From BJGO01 sp964640655 (GTDB lineage: Bacteria; Bacteroidota; Bacteroidia; Chitinophagales; UBA10324), in contig CAZXFT010000010.1 of NCBI GenBank assembly GCA_964640655.1, forward strand, positions 47,124-111,123: 64,000 bases of DNA. Direction: 5' to 3'. Under the pieces are notes generated by a model that was not told the DNA's origin, searched no databases, and saw only the letters and a list, made by a program, of their open reading frames with translations. The translations under genes were made by a program, and so were the position numbers. Below are positions 1 to 9,054 of the stretch, one piece after another (the first letter of the stretch is position 1; the number at the start of each line of letters is the position of its first letter).

Positions 1-798
1 AAAACCTAATTCTCCAATAACATTTGTAACAGTAGGATGTATAGTACCGAACTTATCCAGTTTTCTTGAGATCACTAAATAAGAATTGGCAGGAAATGAG
101 AGTACGGGGAAAACATATTGGTTCGAGTCTTTAGAATCGCTGGCGCGCCATCCTGTAAGGTTGATTGCTGATGTAGTTTCGTTGTGTAATTCAAACCAAT
201 CTTCACAATCATATAGTGTATCCGAGTTATAATTGATTTCACTAACTACTATACTTGGAGAGCAAGGTGACCATGCTTTTCCGGGGGAACCAAACATGCA
301 ACCGTCGAACCAACTGCTATAAATATTTGGATCTAATCCTCCACCTTTATATTCTAAAGTTCGCCCCCTGCCATCGGCACATTTAGGCCAACCGGCAGAG
401 TCAAGATAAGAAACTGAATACATCAATGTACCTCCTTGATTAAATAATCGGATCTTATCCCATCCATTACTTAACCCGAATGAGAATGCACCTACATAGT
501 TAGTAACAGTAGGATGCATAGAGGTAAATTTTGCAATATCGTTCACTACAACTAAATACTTGTTAGCTTGTAAATTTGTACCTGTAGGTATGATGTATTC
601 ATTCACATCATCACGGTCAGAAAATTTCCAACCACCCAAGTTGACCGTAGTTGTTCCGGCATTATAAATTTCAAACCAATCACCACTATTCATTGTGGTG
701 TCGCTATGATAATTAATTTCTGAAACTATAATGTTTTGAGCGCTACTTGTTAAGGCTAAAAAGAGCAGAGAGTTTAAAATTGTAAAGAACTTTGTCAT
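1..798 (-). CDS. Secreted lamin-tail-domain protein, 3' end cut off by the window
   Basis: This reading frame starts with ATG at 798 and stays open for 266 codons to the window edge, so the C-terminus is missing. Residues 1-20 form a signal peptide (MTKFFTILNSLLFLALTSSA, followed by Gln). Two similar domains follow: each opens with a V-V/I-SEINY-x-SD motif, then a DWFE-I/L-xN motif, then a conserved Gly-Trp about 20 residues later (about residues 22-130 and 160-266). This is the pattern of lamin tail domains in bacterial surface proteins, which are often part of T9SS cargo or nuclease-containing secreted proteins. What lies downstream (enzyme domain, sorting domain) cannot be seen. It lies 33 bases beyond the deaminase gene on the same strand, and a possible promoter of its own (819-826) suggests separate transcription. 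Confidence 0.8.
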   Translation of the reverse strand, partial: MTKFFTILNSLLFLALTSSAQNIIVSEINYHSDTTMNSGDWFEIYNAGTTTVNLGGWKFSDRDDVNEYIIPTGTNLQANKYLVVVNDIAKFTSMHPTVTNYVGAFSFGLSNGWDKIRLFNQGGTLMYSVSYLDSAGWPKCADGRGRTLEYKGGGLDPNIYSSWFDGCMFGSPGKAWSPCSPSIVVSEINYNSDTLYDCEDWFELHNETTSAINLTGWRASDSKDSNQYVFPVLSFPANSYLVISRKLDKFGTIHPTVTNVIGELGF

Positions 799-818
799 TT
801 GTTAGAAGGAATTGGTCA

Positions 819-826
819 CGAATATA
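819..826 (-). promoter_or_regulatory. Possible -7 element (TATATTCG) for the lamin-tail gene
   Basis: On the minus strand this reads TATATTCG, a one-base variant of the Bacteroidota -7 element TAnnTTTG, 20 bases before the ATG at 798. No clear TTTG -33 element is seen. The same variant precedes several other genes in the window. Confidence 0.35.
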
Positions 827-831
827 GATAA

Positions 832-1740
832 TTACGATGAAGTATGGGTGTTTGTGAGCGGGCGTCCGCACATAATAACGGCAATGCTTGTGTTGCATCC
901 AAAATAATCTTTTGTAATACAATCGTGCAAAGCAAAAAACATTTTGGCACCATAAACTTTATCAAGGTTCAAACCTAATTCTTGGTTGGTCATGTTTTGA
1001 AAGTAATCCAAATTATCATTAGTCTTCGCAAAGCCTCCAAAGTGATAATCATAAAGTAAATGACATCGCTTGAGTGTTGTATGACTCGCTTCCGCAATTT
1101 CTAAATTCTTTTTGATGGCTTCAAGTGCCCACGATTCTGCCCGAAGTGCGGGAACAGCCCAAACATGAATGTGAGGAGGTAGTTTTGCCAAAATGCCACT
1201 AAGTGTGGTAAAGGTACCGCAGGAGACAAACAAGTCTGTACAATCCAATGGTACATACCTGCTAATCTCTGATGTACCCTTGATACCTTCTTCATTTTCT
1301 CCACCGTCAGGGATAATCCACGGATCATTGTACTTTCTGTTTAACATGTCAGTATAAGGTTCGCTATATCTGTTGTTATAATCAGATTTTGATAGAAACA
1401 ACAATTCCATTCCTTCATTTCTACAAAAATCCAATTGTGCGTTGTTGGCATAATGAGCTTCGCCACGAACAACACCAACTGATTTTAAACCGGCATCGCG
1501 GCATATGGAAGCCATGGAATACAAATGATTGGAAAAGGCACCACCGAATGAAACTACATAATCCTTCTTTTCAGCTATTGCGCGCTTGATGTTGTACTTT
1601 AACTTGAACCATTTATTGCCCCCATATTCAGGATGCATCAGGTCCAGTCGTATCAGGCTGATGTTCCGGTTCAACCATTGTTTGTGATGTATCTGAATCA
1701 GTGAATCTTCCTGAAGCAAAACAGAGTCAAACGTGCTCAC
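832..1740 (-). CDS. PLP-dependent 1-aminocyclopropane-1-carboxylate deaminase / D-cysteine desulfhydrase family protein
   Basis: This 302-residue protein belongs to the fold-type II PLP enzymes related to ACC deaminase and D-cysteine desulfhydrase. The motif GGNKWFKLKYN (about residues 40-50) contains the Lys expected to hold PLP. SFGGAFSNHL follows at about 64-73, the family's (F/S)GGxxSNH motif. PDGGENEEG and VSCGTFTTLSG (the latter likely cradling the PLP phosphate) come later. Length is slightly under the usual 320-340. The start is GTG at 1740, whose GTGA overlaps the TGA stop of the upstream HmuY-like gene; no in-frame ATG precedes the catalytic Lys motif usefully. The coupling implies co-expression with the uptake operon. 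The substrate cannot be told from sequence; D-cysteine, ACC or another small amino acid are candidates. Confidence 0.85.
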   Translation of the reverse strand: MSTFDSVLLQEDSLIQIHHKQWLNRNISLIRLDLMHPEYGGNKWFKLKYNIKRAIAEKKDYVVSFGGAFSNHLYSMASICRDAGLKSVGVVRGEAHYANNAQLDFCRNEGMELLFLSKSDYNNRYSEPYTDMLNRKYNDPWIIPDGGENEEGIKGTSEISRYVPLDCTDLFVSCGTFTTLSGILAKLPPHIHVWAVPALRAESWALEAIKKNLEIAEASHTTLKRCHLLYDYHFGGFAKTNDNLDYFQNMTNQELGLNLDKVYGAKMFFALHDCITKDYFGCNTSIAVIMCGRPLTNTHTSS

Positions 1741-2774
1741 AGTCTTTGGTACTCAAACTTGGGGTAGCCTTTCTCTCCACTTTGATTATAGAAATCAATA
1801 AAGCGCAACTTCCAGTAGTATCCTTTCTCATCACGGATAATATAATTTCTGTTTGGCGCCATGATATATGATGAAGTTGTAAAGCTATAAAGCTTCCAGT
1901 TGTAACCTATCACATCACGTTCATTAATCAGTTTAACAGTCTTTGCTTTTTGATAATCAATTTCTTCAAAGGTCATGGTGCTGTCAACTCCGGCATATAT
2001 GCCCGTAGGATTCAGTAACACGCCACTGACCATATATGGAGTGAATGGTGTAGTGTTGTAAAACACATAACGGTATCGGGTGAAAACTAAATCCCAGGTT
2101 GTCTTCACAGGCTCCATAGTGATCTGTTGACCACCACTATCGAAAGTGAAGTAGGCAAAATTGTATTGTGAATTTTTTTTGATGATTAGACTGTCAACGA
2201 ACGTATTATTTAACAAGCCGAACTTCACTTTATATGCATCATTGTTTACCCACACAAACTTTACCTTCCAGTAACGCTGCGAACCATTATGTGAACTTCC
2301 TCGATCAATAATGTAAACTAATCCTGTACTTCTTTCGGCTTCATCCATTTTATTTGCAGGTATCGGTTTTTGAGCTGATGTAGGAATATAAGTAGTCCAG
2401 TTTCCGATGGCTGTTGAGTCCGGGTTTCCTGTTGGAGAATCCCAGCGCCATTTAACTCCAGTAGTATCTTGGACCAGATTGAAATTTGTTTCACTCTTAG
2501 AACCGGCATACATACCCTTGCCGCCATTAATCCAGATATGATAACCATTCGGTCCACTTTCAAACGATAAGTCCCAATCGGCATAATTATTCTTGAGAAT
2601 TTGACCGTCGTGTAAATCAAAAAATATTTGATTACTGTAATCATTACCCTGTCCTACTGATGCTACCTTAATTTCTCCGGGTTCTTCCAGTGTAAAGATA
2701 TCATCTTCTCTGAAGCAAGATGAGAGCATTGCTATTAAACTAAAACCTATACCTATTTTAACTAACTTTTTCAT
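1737..2774 (-). CDS. HmuY-like surface lipoprotein
   Basis: This 345-residue protein starts with a lipoprotein signal peptide whose lipobox ends in LSSC (Cys at about residue 20). The mature part has the look of the HmuY family: an early GNDYSNQIFFDL segment, then WDLSFES and a glycine-rich IWINGGKGMYAG, mostly beta-strand with many aromatic residues. HmuY of Porphyromonas is a secreted heme binder that hands heme to the receptor HmuR; the family is broader and not all members bind heme. The gene overlaps the upstream TonB-dependent receptor by ATGA and the downstream deaminase by GTGA, so all three are probably translationally coupled. It is a paralogue of the T9SS-tagged protein at the head of the operon. 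Ligand is inferred only from family and context. Confidence 0.75.
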   Translation of the reverse strand: MKKLVKIGIGFSLIAMLSSCFREDDIFTLEEPGEIKVASVGQGNDYSNQIFFDLHDGQILKNNYADWDLSFESGPNGYHIWINGGKGMYAGSKSETNFNLVQDTTGVKWRWDSPTGNPDSTAIGNWTTYIPTSAQKPIPANKMDEAERSTGLVYIIDRGSSHNGSQRYWKVKFVWVNNDAYKVKFGLLNNTFVDSLIIKKNSQYNFAYFTFDSGGQQITMEPVKTTWDLVFTRYRYVFYNTTPFTPYMVSGVLLNPTGIYAGVDSTMTFEEIDYQKAKTVKLINERDVIGYNWKLYSFTTSSYIMAPNRNYIIRDEKGYYWKLRFIDFYNQSGEKGYPKFEYQRL

Positions 2775-5026
2775 GATTTTTTCTTATTGGAAGATAACTG
2801 CCATTGCATGCTGCTCATCAGATAACGACCACGTGCCACAGCAATGCCTGCACCGCTATTGTGCACGCCACCAGTACTAGCATTCAGATTGGTTACGTTA
2901 AGCATATTCTTCACCCCAAAGGACAGTTTAAGTTTTTCTTTGAAAATATTTTTATTCAACATTGCGTCTACAAGCGTGTATCCATCAGTAACAGTTCGCT
3001 CACTAATACTGTTTGACGCAGTGTAGTATACGGGAGCAGAGCCAACATTCTTCATCAAAATGGTCAGGTTGATTACGGGCTTGGGCATTGTCCAACGCAT
3101 TTGCGCTGTAAATTCGGGAGTCCAAATGTTTTGCAACACAGAGCGCACGCGACTTTGCAGCTGATTCACACCATAATTAAACGATACCGATAGTTGATCG
3201 GCTGTAAAAGTAATTCCCATATTACCGCCACGGCTATTCACCGATTCGAGATTAACATATTGATACATCTGTGCCGCAGTATCAGTAATGGCTAAAATAA
3301 TTTGGTTCTTGATATGGGTAATGTATAAGGATGGTGATAAGGTGATATCTATGTTGTAGTACTTTTTGTTGAAGTCGCCACGAATATTGGCGTAACGACT
3401 ATCTTCTGCCATTAATTTTTCATTACCATAGATATTATGATTAGCATCGACAAACAATAAGCTCAGTTCTTTTAAACTTGGTGTGCGATACCCGCGTGAC
3501 AATGCCAGTCTGAAAGTGGCATTGTCCGTTAACTGATACTTGACATTTAATGCTGGAATAAAAGGTGCTTTATATCGTGAGTTATAGTTAAAACGAACTC
3601 CGGGTTTTATTTGCAGCCCTTCAAATGGTTTATACTCTGCCTGCGACAGCAATGCTACTTCATAGATAAATTCATTGTCGCTTCTGAAACGATTGCCGTA
3701 TGCAAATTCATAATTAAACTCTGTACCGGCCTGCCAGCGAACACGACGGTTACCATTATTAATAAAAAGTATACGAGAAAAATATTGTTGTACCAGAGAA
3801 GAATCTCTGTTGCCCTCGCCGTTCAAGTTGATTTGTTCCAGTGTAGTTAAGTCGGTACGATAAGTTTCTCTGATGCGACTATAGCTGTTGTATGAACTTT
3901 GCCAGTTGATGCGTTTGCCTTCGCCAATAATAAAATCCTGATGCAATGAAGTGTTGAATCGTTGAATGTAGAAGTGTTGATCAAAAGCGTAAGCATCGTA
4001 AGGTGTAAGAACCGGAATACCTCGGTTCAAAGTGTTTTGGTTGAAGTATGAAAAGCGAAACTCGTTGCTGTAATTCTTCAGCGAGATTCCATAATTCAAT
4101 GTGCCAAAATATTTGATGTAGGGATTCCATTGTTGACTTCTGTTGTTTGTGAATTTCGGAAAGCCATCAAAATAGTTGCGACCACCTGAAAGCGCGATAT
4201 GTGAACTACCAATATTTTTTCCTAACCAAACATCAGCATATAGTGACCGAGGTGTTTCAGTCATAATATTACCTGTAAAAGTGAAGTCATCGCTGCCGCT
4301 TTTTTTTGAAATCAGATTGATAACTCCTGCAGAAGCATCGCTGCTGTATAAAACCGACATAGGTCCCTCGGTAATTTCTATACGCTCAATATTATTCAAT
4401 TGCATTTGCCCAAAATCAATGTTACCATTTTCACGGCCGGCTACCGGAATACCATCAATCAAGAGTTTAATGTTTTGCCCGCCAAGACCATTTACCGTTG
4501 TGTTACTTCCTAATACATTGTCTTCCGTAATTCTAATGTTTGGCATAAAAGGAATTATGTCGCGCAGCGTGTTGGCAGAGGTTTGTTTCAGTAGTTTTTC
4601 ATCAATCACTTTTACCGTTTCAACGGTGCTGTTCAATTTGGTAATATCAAATTGTCCGGTGACAACCACCTGATTCAAGGCATTTATGGAACGATAGAGA
4701 TGAATGCTTTTATTTTCACCGGGTGACACCTCTGTTCGAGCAGTATTGTAACCTACGCAAGTAATAATTACGACACTTTTTTGAGTAATACTTAGTTCTG
4801 CTACCCCATCCTGATTGGTGATATGAAACTGCGGAAAGCCTGTAACCATATCGATGTTGTAAACAGCAATTGATGCAGCTTGCAGAGGCTTATTATATTC
4901 ATCCAAAACCCGTAGGCTGCTCTGAGCCATAACATGTTTTGAAATACATAACAGCAATAATAAAACCATACCCGAGGTTTTTGCCAGGTTCAGTCTAGAT
5001 GTTATTGTCTGAAATGTTGAAATCAA
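2771..5026 (-). CDS. TonB-dependent outer-membrane receptor (HmuR-like)
   Basis: This 751-residue protein is a TonB-dependent transporter. After the signal peptide (cleavage after VMA, about residue 34) comes a carboxypeptidase-regulatory-like domain (about 35-115), usual in Bacteroidota receptors. A plug domain follows (about 120-240; LNQVVVTGQFD, then VNGLGGQNIKLLIDGIPVAG) and a 22-strand barrel with typical YRTPSLKELS and PGVRFNYNSR segments. The chosen start is TTG at 5026, two bases after the upstream stop. The first ATG (4969) would leave a signal peptide with no positive charges, whereas the TTG start supplies Arg and Lys. It lies between two HmuY-like genes, so heme or a heme-like ligand is the likely substrate; siderophore or other cofactors remain possible. 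Confidence 0.85.
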   Translation of the reverse strand: MISTFQTITSRLNLAKTSGMVLLLLLCISKHVMAQSSLRVLDEYNKPLQAASIAVYNIDMVTGFPQFHITNQDGVAELSITQKSVVIITCVGYNTARTEVSPGENKSIHLYRSINALNQVVVTGQFDITKLNSTVETVKVIDEKLLKQTSANTLRDIIPFMPNIRITEDNVLGSNTTVNGLGGQNIKLLIDGIPVAGRENGNIDFGQMQLNNIERIEITEGPMSVLYSSDASAGVINLISKKSGSDDFTFTGNIMTETPRSLYADVWLGKNIGSSHIALSGGRNYFDGFPKFTNNRSQQWNPYIKYFGTLNYGISLKNYSNEFRFSYFNQNTLNRGIPVLTPYDAYAFDQHFYIQRFNTSLHQDFIIGEGKRINWQSSYNSYSRIRETYRTDLTTLEQINLNGEGNRDSSLVQQYFSRILFINNGNRRVRWQAGTEFNYEFAYGNRFRSDNEFIYEVALLSQAEYKPFEGLQIKPGVRFNYNSRYKAPFIPALNVKYQLTDNATFRLALSRGYRTPSLKELSLLFVDANHNIYGNEKLMAEDSRYANIRGDFNKKYYNIDITLSPSLYITHIKNQIILAITDTAAQMYQYVNLESVNSRGGNMGITFTADQLSVSFNYGVNQLQSRVRSVLQNIWTPEFTAQMRWTMPKPVINLTILMKNVGSAPVYYTASNSISERTVTDGYTLVDAMLNKNIFKEKLKLSFGVKNMLNVTNLNASTGGVHNSGAGIAVARGRYLMSSMQWQLSSNKKKS

Positions 5027-5027
5027 A

Positions 5028-6299
5028 TTATTTCTTGATAATCTTTTGCGTAGTTATGTACTCAGTAGTAGCAACACGAATCATATATAAGCCACTTTGC
5101 AATGCTGACAATGAGAGAGTGAAATTATTATGAGTGATATCAGAATTGTCCATCAACAAACGACCACTAATGTCGAACAACTGAATGCTTTTGAGTTGTG
5201 ATGTTGAATGAACATTAACTAAGTCGTTGCTTGGGTTAGGGAAAATCATCAGATTGTTTGTTGCATTTACAGTTGTAAATCCAACACCTGAACTCACAGG
5301 TATCAACTCAAATTTGGCCATACCATCAGCGGCCCGAAAATCGAGAAAGCGCAAACGGAAAACATTTCCATTTCCTGCTTTTACATAATACACTAAAGAA
5401 TCTTCCATTATGAACTCACCACTGCTGAATACTTTCCAATCGTAACCAATGTTAGAAATGTTTAAGTTTAAAGAAGACTCATATGATGTATAAGAAACTG
5501 TATTGATATCAACCGGATAAGCCTTAACGCTTTGTACAGGTTTATTGGTAAGTACACCTGTAACTGGATAGAATGTTCCGGGTGCAACTTCACTAATATA
5601 CTTACCAAATAGTAAATCCCAACCTGATGAAGGCTCGTCATTGTTAACGTCACCGTTAGTGAGATTCAGATACACAAAGTTTTTCCCCTGATAGGCAGGT
5701 GTAGCTTTTGAGAAGGAAAAGTTTTGTGCATTGCTGTTATCCAAATCAGAAACAATGATATTCCAGGTTGTATCGAACTTCAATTGTTTAACCCACATTT
5801 TCTTATAGGAGCTGCTACCAAACTTTACAACATATATAGAGTCTCCCACTACATTGTAAGTAGGATTTCCCTGATAAATACCCCATCCGTAATCAAATGG
5901 GTTGGACATATTTCGTGTTTGATTCAGGCAACCTTCATCCCAGGTATTGTATTTATCGCGGAGCAGTTGCCAATTGCCAATGTTATTGACAGAGTTTAAC
6001 GTAGTAAAGCCTGTAGAGTCGGTATCTGATACTTTATAAACTTCAACGCCATAGCCACCATTGATACGTATGGTGGTGCCTTGCAAGGTTTGAGTGGGGG
6101 GGATGGAAGGTTGCACCGAAACGGCTATGTGCCAGTTGGCGGCAATTTGTGAACCTACATCACCTGAATCGAGGCTGTAATAAATTTGGTTTGCATAACC
6201 CGGACCCATAAAAATAGAATCAATTACCGGGATTTGCGCATGCAGAGAAAATGCACTTAACAGCGTCAAAATCAATGTTTTAATAGTAGAGATATTCAT
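5028..6299 (-). CDS. HmuY-like secreted protein with T9SS type A sorting domain
   Basis: The start is ATG at 6299, giving 423 residues with a clean signal peptide (MNISTIKTLILTLLSAFSLHA). An upstream in-frame ATG at 6341 is rejected because a TAACTTTG promoter element lies between the two. The body resembles the HmuY-like lipoprotein two genes downstream: GPGYANQIYYSLDSG, a Trp-containing strand, then TTIRINGGYGV. The last 75 or so residues are a T9SS type A domain: IFPNPSNDLVNV, then SIQLFDISGRLL, then LQSGLYMIRV and a basic C-terminal strand. It is probably exported by T9SS and anchored at or released from the surface, where it could deliver ligand to the receptor encoded directly downstream. 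A HmuY-like body joined to a T9SS tail is less common than the lipoprotein form. Confidence 0.75.
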   Translation of the reverse strand: MNISTIKTLILTLLSAFSLHAQIPVIDSIFMGPGYANQIYYSLDSGDVGSQIAANWHIAVSVQPSIPPTQTLQGTTIRINGGYGVEVYKVSDTDSTGFTTLNSVNNIGNWQLLRDKYNTWDEGCLNQTRNMSNPFDYGWGIYQGNPTYNVVGDSIYVVKFGSSSYKKMWVKQLKFDTTWNIIVSDLDNSNAQNFSFSKATPAYQGKNFVYLNLTNGDVNNDEPSSGWDLLFGKYISEVAPGTFYPVTGVLTNKPVQSVKAYPVDINTVSYTSYESSLNLNISNIGYDWKVFSSGEFIMEDSLVYYVKAGNGNVFRLRFLDFRAADGMAKFELIPVSSGVGFTTVNATNNLMIFPNPSNDLVNVHSTSQLKSIQLFDISGRLLMDNSDITHNNFTLSLSALQSGLYMIRVATTEYITTQKIIKK

Positions 6300-6319
6300 A
6301 GTTAGTTTAAAAATTTCTG

Positions 6320-6327
6320 CAAAGTTA
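6320..6327 (-). promoter_or_regulatory. -7 promoter element (TAACTTTG) of the HmuY/TonB operon
   Basis: The minus strand reads TAACTTTGC, a perfect TAnnTTTG element, 20 bases before the ATG at 6299. A T-rich TTTTTG lies 15 bases upstream of it, a little closer than the usual -33 spacing. It supports 6299 over 6341 as the start codon. Confidence 0.55.
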
Positions 6328-6755
6328 CTTTCATGGTACACGCAAAAAGTGACATATATCAGTAAAGGACGGAATTTTACATTTCCATGACAATTGGATT
6401 GAAGTTGAGATTAATTATTTGGAATACCTACACCCATATACATAGGTGGACATTTATTTACTGCTTAGTAAATACAACTTATGAGGTATCGTTGATTGAA
6501 TCATTGTGGCAGCGAAACAACCACCCCTTTTTCTTTTTCTCTTTCTCAATACCCTTTGCATAATTTGTTGTTACGGAGCCTTTTTTCCTTTTGAAGGTTT
6601 GATTACTAGTTTCAAATAACTGATGTACTGATCAATTTCTATTGAACTTATTGAGAAGTAATCTGTGTTACCTGTACATATTTTGGAAGTGTTAATTTCC
6701 GAAAAATTATTTTTCAACTTTAACTTCAGTAATAATAAAACATAACACTTAATAT
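6328..6755. other. Divergent intergenic region between the uptake operon and katG
   Basis: This AT-rich stretch of about 430 bases separates divergently transcribed genes. It must hold the katG promoter, but I could not find a clean TTTG plus TAnnTTTG pair for it; TACCCTTTG near 6551-6559 is the nearest, with one base too many. A 64-codon minus-strand frame here overlaps the katG start and looks spurious. No RNA gene or long inverted repeat was recognised. Confidence 0.5.
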
Positions 6756-8927
6756 ATGGAAACAAAAAAAGGAAAATGTCCGGTGATGCACGGAGCTAAC
6801 ACAGAATCGCATCAAAAAGTTATTGATTGGTGGCCAGCCACTTTGAACTTAGATATTCTACATCAGCACGATTCTAAAACCAATCCGATGGAAGAGGGTT
6901 TTAACTATAGTGATGAATTTAAGAAAATTGATTTTGAGGTATTGAAAAACGACCTCAAGAAGTTGATGACTGAAAGCCAGGATTGGTGGCCGGCAGACTG
7001 GGGGCACTATGGCGGACTTATGATTCGAATGGCGTGGCATGCAGCAGGAACCTATCGCACTGCTGATGGTCGCGGAGGTGGTAATAATGGCAACCAGCGG
7101 TTTGCACCCCTGAATAGTTGGCCTGATAATACCAACCTTGATAAAGCACGTCGTTTGTTATGGCCTATTAAAAAGAAATATGGAAACAAACTTTCCTGGG
7201 GTGATTTATTTATACTCGCCGGTAACATGGCTTACGAATCTATGGGCTTTAAAACTTTTGGATTTGGAGGTGGCCGTGAAGAAATATGGCATCCTGAAAA
7301 AGATATTTATTGGGGAGCAGAAAAAGATTGGTTGGGAAAATCGAGATATGCTGAAGCCGGTAATAGTGAGTCGTTAGAGAATCCATTGGCAGCAGTGCAG
7401 ATGGGGTTGATATACGTGAATCCCGAAGGAGTTGACGGCAAACCTGATCCGTTGCGAACGGCAAAGGATGTTCGCACCACTTTCAAAAGAATGGCAATGA
7501 ATGATGAGGAAACTGTTGCTCTTACAGCAGGTGGACACACGGTGGGTAAGGCTCACGGCAATGGCGATGCTTCTGCATTAGGTCCAAATCCTGAAGGCGC
7601 TGATGTGCATACTCAGGGTTTCGGATGGATGAACCCTAAAGGAAATGGTAATGGTGCCGATACGGTTACCAGTGGTTTGGAAGGTGCCTGGACTACAACA
7701 CCTGATAAATGGAATCACACATACTTTCACCTGCTGTTGAATTATGACTGGGAGTTGAAAAAAAGTCCGGCAGGTGCCTGGCAATGGGAGCCTGTTCAAA
7801 TCAAGGAAGACGACAAGCCAATTGATGCCCACAACCCTGCTCTTCGCCGCAATCCAATTATGACTGATGCCGATATGGCGATGAAGATGGATCCGGAGTA
7901 CAGAAAAATTTCTGAGCGTTTTTATAAAGACCCGAAGTATTTTGAGGAAACATTTGCACGAGCATGGTTTAAGCTTACACACCGCGATTTGGGCCCCAAG
8001 AATCGTTACTTAGGTCCTGATGTGCCGAAGGAAGATCTGATTTGGCAAGACCCAATACCAGCAGTTGATTATACATTGAGCGATGCAGAGATTGAAGAGT
8101 TGAAAAGCAAACTCCTGAGTAGTGGATTGAGTCGCACAGAGTTAATAACTACTGCTTGGGATAGTGCCCGCACTTTCCGTGGTTCTGATTACAGAGGAGG
8201 CGCAAATGGTGCACGTATACGTTTAGCTCCACAAAAAGATTGGGAAGGGAACGAGCCTCAGCAATTACATAATGTATTAGCAAAGTTGGCTGAGATTCAG
8301 TCAGGATTGAGCAAGAAGGTCAGCATGGCAGATTTAATAGTGCTTGGTGGCAGCGCTGCAATAGAACAAGCCGCAAAGGATGCCGGAGTAAATATTAAAG
8401 TACCATTCCATGCAGGACGTGGAGACGCTACACAGGAAATGACCGATGTAGAATCGTTTGCTGTGCTGGAGCCTATTCACGACGGTTATCGTAACTGGTT
8501 GAAGAAAGAATATGCTGTGAAGCCTGAAGAACTCTTGCTGGACCGCACTCAACTGATGGGATTAACTGCCCCCGAAATGACTGTACTGGTTGGTGGTATG
8601 CGTGTACTCGGCACTAATCATGGTGGCAGCAGACACGGTGTGTTTACCGACAAGGTGGGTGTTCTGAGCAACGACTTTTTTGTAAACCTTACCGATATGC
8701 GTTACACTTGGAAACCTGTTGGCGAAAATTTATATAATGTGGTGGACAGAAAAACAGGACAAACGAAATGGACAGCAACACGTGTAGATTTAGTATTTGG
8801 GTCCAACTCAATTCTTCGTGCCTATGCTGAGGTGTATGCACAGGATGATAACAAGGAAAAGTTTATTAAAGACTTTGTTAAGGCCTGGGTAAAAGTGATG
8901 AATGCCGACCGCTATGATTTAAAATAA
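6756..8927 (+). CDS. katG: Catalase-peroxidase
   Basis: KatG is a bifunctional heme enzyme that breaks down hydrogen peroxide and oxidises organic donors with peroxide. The 723-residue length is typical. The distal heme pocket is Arg91, Trp94 and His95 in RMAWHAAGTYR. The proximal His is His261 in GGHTVGKAHG. The Met-Tyr-Trp adduct needed for catalase activity can be placed at Trp94, Tyr220 (GLIYVNPEG) and Met246 (RMAMND). The second, degenerate peroxidase-like domain is present in full (about residues 420-723). No signal peptide, so cytoplasmic. It stands alone, followed by a strong hairpin terminator, and is divergent from the presumed heme/iron uptake operon, which suits a shared stress response, though no PerR or OxyR site was identified. 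Confidence 0.97.
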   Translation: METKKGKCPVMHGANTESHQKVIDWWPATLNLDILHQHDSKTNPMEEGFNYSDEFKKIDFEVLKNDLKKLMTESQDWWPADWGHYGGLMIRMAWHAAGTYRTADGRGGGNNGNQRFAPLNSWPDNTNLDKARRLLWPIKKKYGNKLSWGDLFILAGNMAYESMGFKTFGFGGGREEIWHPEKDIYWGAEKDWLGKSRYAEAGNSESLENPLAAVQMGLIYVNPEGVDGKPDPLRTAKDVRTTFKRMAMNDEETVALTAGGHTVGKAHGNGDASALGPNPEGADVHTQGFGWMNPKGNGNGADTVTSGLEGAWTTTPDKWNHTYFHLLLNYDWELKKSPAGAWQWEPVQIKEDDKPIDAHNPALRRNPIMTDADMAMKMDPEYRKISERFYKDPKYFEETFARAWFKLTHRDLGPKNRYLGPDVPKEDLIWQDPIPAVDYTLSDAEIEELKSKLLSSGLSRTELITTAWDSARTFRGSDYRGGANGARIRLAPQKDWEGNEPQQLHNVLAKLAEIQSGLSKKVSMADLIVLGGSAAIEQAAKDAGVNIKVPFHAGRGDATQEMTDVESFAVLEPIHDGYRNWLKKEYAVKPEELLLDRTQLMGLTAPEMTVLVGGMRVLGTNHGGSRHGVFTDKVGVLSNDFFVNLTDMRYTWKPVGENLYNVVDRKTGQTKWTATRVDLVFGSNSILRAYAEVYAQDDNKEKFIKDFVKAWVKVMNADRYDLK

Positions 8928-8945
8928 CAGTTGAGAATAAATTAA

Positions 8946-9001
8946 ATGCGTGTAAGTCAGTTAGCCATTAAAAAGCTCTGCGCTTACACGCATTTTTTTT
9001 T
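8946..9001 (+). terminator. Rho-independent terminator after katG
   Basis: A perfect 11-bp stem (8946-8956 with 8983-8993) encloses a 26-base loop and is followed by an unbroken run of T to about 9001. It begins 18 bases after the katG stop. Confidence 0.85.
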
Positions 9002-9006
9002 GGGAA

Positions 9007-9036
9007 TTTGTGTTTTAAACATATTGACTATATTCG
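9007..9036 (+). promoter_or_regulatory. Promoter (TTTG-N18-TATATTCG) for the small secreted protein
   Basis: TTTG at 9007-9010 and TATATTCG at 9029-9036 are 18 bases apart, the normal spacing for Bacteroidota promoters, and the ATG is at 9055. The -7 element is TTCG rather than TTTG, and the good -33 match supports TTCG as a working variant. Confidence 0.55.
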
Positions 9037-9054
9037 TATTAATTAAACATCTCT

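Noticed and set aside
4176..4673. 165-codon plus-strand frame
   Set aside because: It lies fully inside the TonB-dependent receptor gene on the other strand, which has clear family motifs.
5028..6341. HmuY-like protein starting at ATG 6341
   Set aside because: The extra 14 residues precede a clear signal peptide, and a TAACTTTG promoter element at 6320-6327 would lie inside the coding sequence.
6571..6765. 64-codon minus-strand frame upstream of katG
   Set aside because: It overlaps the katG start codon, is rich in Lys, Ile and Asn as expected of AT-rich non-coding DNA, and has no recognisable domain.
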